Source of the DNA: a virus
Virus record (IMG/VR): IMGVR_UViG_3300005468_000016
Coordinates: 1-64,000 of that record
DNA: 64,000 nt
Strand: one strand, 5' to 3'
Part shown: piece by piece, positions 62,264-64,000 of the stretch
How positions within the stretch are numbered: the stretch's first letter is position 1
How the letters are laid out: every line of letters starts with the position of its first letter
Notes under the pieces: model-generated
What the model was told of the DNA's origin: nothing
Database searches by the model: none
The model's input: only the letters and a program-made list of their open reading frames with translations
Translations under genes and position numbers: made by a program

Positions 62264-62383
62264 GGGAACAATCTATGCCTAGCCGCTTCTTTTGGCAAGA
62301 ATTAAAAATTATCTTCGTCGCTGAGTGTCGATTTTATTATTTTATCATTGACACATCGCTCGCCCCGTTGCATCTTCTGTCCA
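62263..62383. promoter_or_regulatory. Divergent promoters with predicted leaderless starts
   Basis: Minus strand: TTGCCA (62293-62298), 17 bp, TAGATT (62270-62275), with +1 about 62263-62264, the A of the repressor ATG. Plus strand: TTGACA (62348-62353), 17 bp, CATCTT (62371-62376), with +1 about 62382-62383, the A of the rightward ATG. No ribosome-binding site precedes either start. AT-rich DNA lies between. Promoter calls are by eye. Confidence 0.55.
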
Positions 62384-62673
62384 TGATCGCGACGCAAACC
62401 CAGACCACACAAACCGTAAAACGCCCCGGCCGCTGGTTCTTCTGCGCGATCGTCAAAGAGAGCGACACCCTGAAGCGCGGTGGGACCTCTGCCGCTCGCC
62501 GTCTCGCCGATGGCCGCTACGAAGTCCACAGCGCGGGCAAGAAATCGATACTGTCCAGCCAAGACGCAGCGCTTCACCTCAAGTCCGAGCGGGCGCGGGG
62601 CGAAGTGATGTACCTGAACGCTACCGAGGTCGCGGATGTTGATGGCGGGCGGTGGCAGGTGGGGAGTAACTAG
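62383..62673 (+). CDS. Small early protein
   Basis: 96 residues starting MIATQTQTTQTVKRPGR. WFFCAIVKESDTLKRGGTSAARRLADGRYEVHS is beta-rich and basic; it may bind DNA. First gene rightward from the second control region. No family recognised. Confidence 0.6.
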   Translation: MIATQTQTTQTVKRPGRWFFCAIVKESDTLKRGGTSAARRLADGRYEVHSAGKKSILSSQDAALHLKSERARGEVMYLNATEVADVDGGRWQVGSN

Positions 62674-63177
62674 ATGCGCAACCTAGCCGGCAGAGCGGAC
62701 TGCGACCGATTCATCACGAAGGAACTCCACAAGGCGAGCATCCCAATCGTCGCGGTCGATAGGACTGGGAAAGAAGTTTCCGCCAGTCTGGGCGGGCGAC
62801 TCGGGTCGTTCACCTTCCATCGGGCTTGGTATTACTGGGTGGTTGAGGGGTTGGTGCCGCTCCATGTGGCTAAGCGAATGCACAGACATCGAGCGGGCAA
62901 GCGAGTCCGTGTTGCTGGTCACTGCGGAGCGCCTCATCCGAATCAATGGACCGAGCGCGTTCTGTCGAATGGCGGGCGTGTCTGGCCGAGTTCTCATAAG
63001 GCCAAATGGGATGAATTTGTCGCTAGGCATCCCGAACTAAAGAATAACGATGTTTTCAGCGACGATCCGGCGCTCGGCCAGCGCTACGTCACCAATTATC
63101 ACATCGACACGGCGGAAGGTTTGCGCCTCTTCGCCAAAATGGTCCGCAGGTATGGGCTAGACGGGAGCACGAAATGA
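62674..63177 (+). CDS. Conserved phage hypothetical protein
   Basis: 167 residues starting right after the previous stop. FTFHRAWYYWVVEGLVPLHVAKRM ... VRVAGHCGAPHP and RYVTNYHIDTAEGLRLFAKMVRRYGL form an outline I know from early regions of many phages, always unnamed. Function unknown. Confidence 0.66.
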   Translation: MRNLAGRADCDRFITKELHKASIPIVAVDRTGKEVSASLGGRLGSFTFHRAWYYWVVEGLVPLHVAKRMHRHRAGKRVRVAGHCGAPHPNQWTERVLSNGGRVWPSSHKAKWDEFVARHPELKNNDVFSDDPALGQRYVTNYHIDTAEGLRLFAKMVRRYGLDGSTK

Positions 63178-63725
63178 CCGCTCTCAGACCACCACCGACG
63201 GACGCTCAGATCCTGATGACCATGCTCGCTCATTGCACTCGGTGCGGTGCGATTCACGATGGATACACTCCCTGTCTTCCTGGGGAGAAAACCCCAGCCG
63301 AGAAAGCCGGAATTCCGCCCATCAGCGAGAAGACGCAGGCAAAGACAAATGTCGTGAAAAACGATAAGGCGCGCAAGGAATGGCTGGCGGGGCTCAAGGA
63401 TGGCGACATCATCGCGTCCGAAGATGCGCACGGGGTCCGAGTCGGAAAGGTTTCACGCTCCGGATATAAGCGCGGCGGTGAATGTTTCTGGCTGAATGGG
63501 GCTCGCTACACGGTGGCGACTGGCAGGAAAATTACCCGTCCCGGCTATTCGAGCACCCTGGCATGGTTAATACCAGCGACTGACGAAATAAAGCGGACGC
63601 ACGACATTACCCAGAAGCGCGAGCGCATTATTGCCTCGTGCTCCCATTCCGGACTGCGCGCCTTCACTGACGCCCAGATCCTCGCCATCGCCGCCATCCT
63701 GTGGCCATCCGAGGTGCAATCGTGA
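63174..63725 (+). CDS. Hypothetical protein
   Basis: 183 residues (ATGA overlap). HCTRCGAIHDGYTPCLPG is a C-x2-C ... C site. The middle (KDGDIIASEDAHGVRVGKVSRSGYKRGGECFW) looks like a small beta-barrel. No family recognised. Confidence 0.6.
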   Translation: MTALRPPPTDAQILMTMLAHCTRCGAIHDGYTPCLPGEKTPAEKAGIPPISEKTQAKTNVVKNDKARKEWLAGLKDGDIIASEDAHGVRVGKVSRSGYKRGGECFWLNGARYTVATGRKITRPGYSSTLAWLIPATDEIKRTHDITQKRERIIASCSHSGLRAFTDAQILAIAAILWPSEVQS

Positions 63726-63922
63726 CCCCCACAACCATCGCCCACGCCACCCCCGCCTATCTCCCGCCGTTCTACGTGGCCTGGACCGAACCGGACGGCA
63801 CGCGCAAAGCTGAGCGGTTCGCGTCTGAATTCGCCGCTCGGAAGGTGGCGGTTCGGGCGCTGGAAGCCGGCCGCACGCAGGTCTCGGTTCTGCCGGTGCG
63901 GCGGATTGGGGGTGGGGAATGA
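63722..63922 (+). CDS. Small hypothetical protein, GTG start
   Basis: 66 residues, (V)TPTTIAHATPAYLPPFYVAW. GTGA overlap with the previous stop and ATGA with the next start. FASEFAARKVAVRALEAGR is a helix. Unknown. Confidence 0.52.
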   Translation: MTPTTIAHATPAYLPPFYVAWTEPDGTRKAERFASEFAARKVAVRALEAGRTQVSVLPVRRIGGGE

Positions 63923-64000
63923 GTCTCTGGGACGAGATCAAGGCGCTCGGCAAGGGGGAGTTGATTCCCCAGCAAGAAGCCCGGCTATCGGACTTGCTCG
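63919..64000 (+). CDS. Partial gene at right window edge
   Basis: MSLWDEIKALGKGELIPQQ ... continuing beyond the window; ATGA overlap with the previous gene. Too short to classify. Confidence 0.5.
   Translation, partial: MSLWDEIKALGKGELIPQQEARLSDLL

Overview
This window is almost entirely a GC-rich tailed-phage (or prophage) genome with a contractile, Mu/P2-like (myovirus) particle. The evidence is a recognisable string of terminase, DUF935-type portal, Mu I-like protease, major head protein, tail sheath, tail tube, frameshifted tail-assembly chaperone, tape measure and baseplate genes, together with a DnaB helicase, two XRE-type repressors and dozens of tiny tightly overlapping genes (ATGA, GTGA and TGATG junctions almost everywhere). 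Both window ends cut phage-like genes. I see no host housekeeping operon, integrase, endolysin or holin that I can defend. The host cannot be named; a YggL-like gene hints weakly at Proteobacteria.

Layout. (1) 1-20472, minus strand: one long leftward early operon, read from the XRE repressor at 20472 down to a partial pentapeptide-repeat gene at the left edge. It holds a PP2C phosphatase, GIY-YIG and HNH nucleases, a DUF2493 protein, a YkgJ-type cysteine cluster protein, three ribbon-helix-helix regulators, an RNA-metabolism trio (CCA-adding enzyme, pol-beta-like nucleotidyltransferase, YggL-like protein), a primosome-type replication protein and DnaB, a PAPS-reductase-like protein, and many small zinc-binding-looking proteins. 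(2) 20473-20587: divergent control region. (3) 20588-24175, plus strand: small genes including a Gly-Tyr-Ser-Asp repeat protein and a DHH-phosphoesterase-like protein. (4) 24492-30465, plus strand: an extended -10 promoter, the terminase small subunit, a large subunit carrying a mini-intein, a C39-like protein and the portal. (5) 30430-36592, minus strand: an island of small genes lying inside the structural region, ending at two tandem tRNA-like elements (36603-36750). (6) 36925-57897, plus strand: head, tail and baseplate genes. The tail chaperone has a textbook -1 frameshift signal (GGGAAAA followed by a stem-loop). (7) 57894-62263, minus strand: a small repressor operon split by an IS1595-family transposon (58510-61717, perfect 24-bp terminal inverted repeats) that carries four passenger genes. 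(8) 62264-64000: a second divergent control region, whose two promoters place the likely +1 on or next to the start codons (possible leaderless mRNAs), followed by a rightward early operon cut by the window edge.

How it works together: the two XRE repressors with divergent promoters probably govern the early operons. The DnaB/primosome pair supports phage DNA replication. The CCA-adding enzyme, pol-beta-like enzyme, YggL-like protein and tRNA-like elements suggest a phage-encoded tRNA maintenance function. The late genes build a contractile-tailed particle. The most unusual items are the intein at the terminase nuclease active site, the cargo-bearing transposon and the gene it split, the RNA-metabolism cluster with odd tRNA-like elements, and the paired leaderless promoters. 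All functional calls come from reading motifs by eye; no database search was run.
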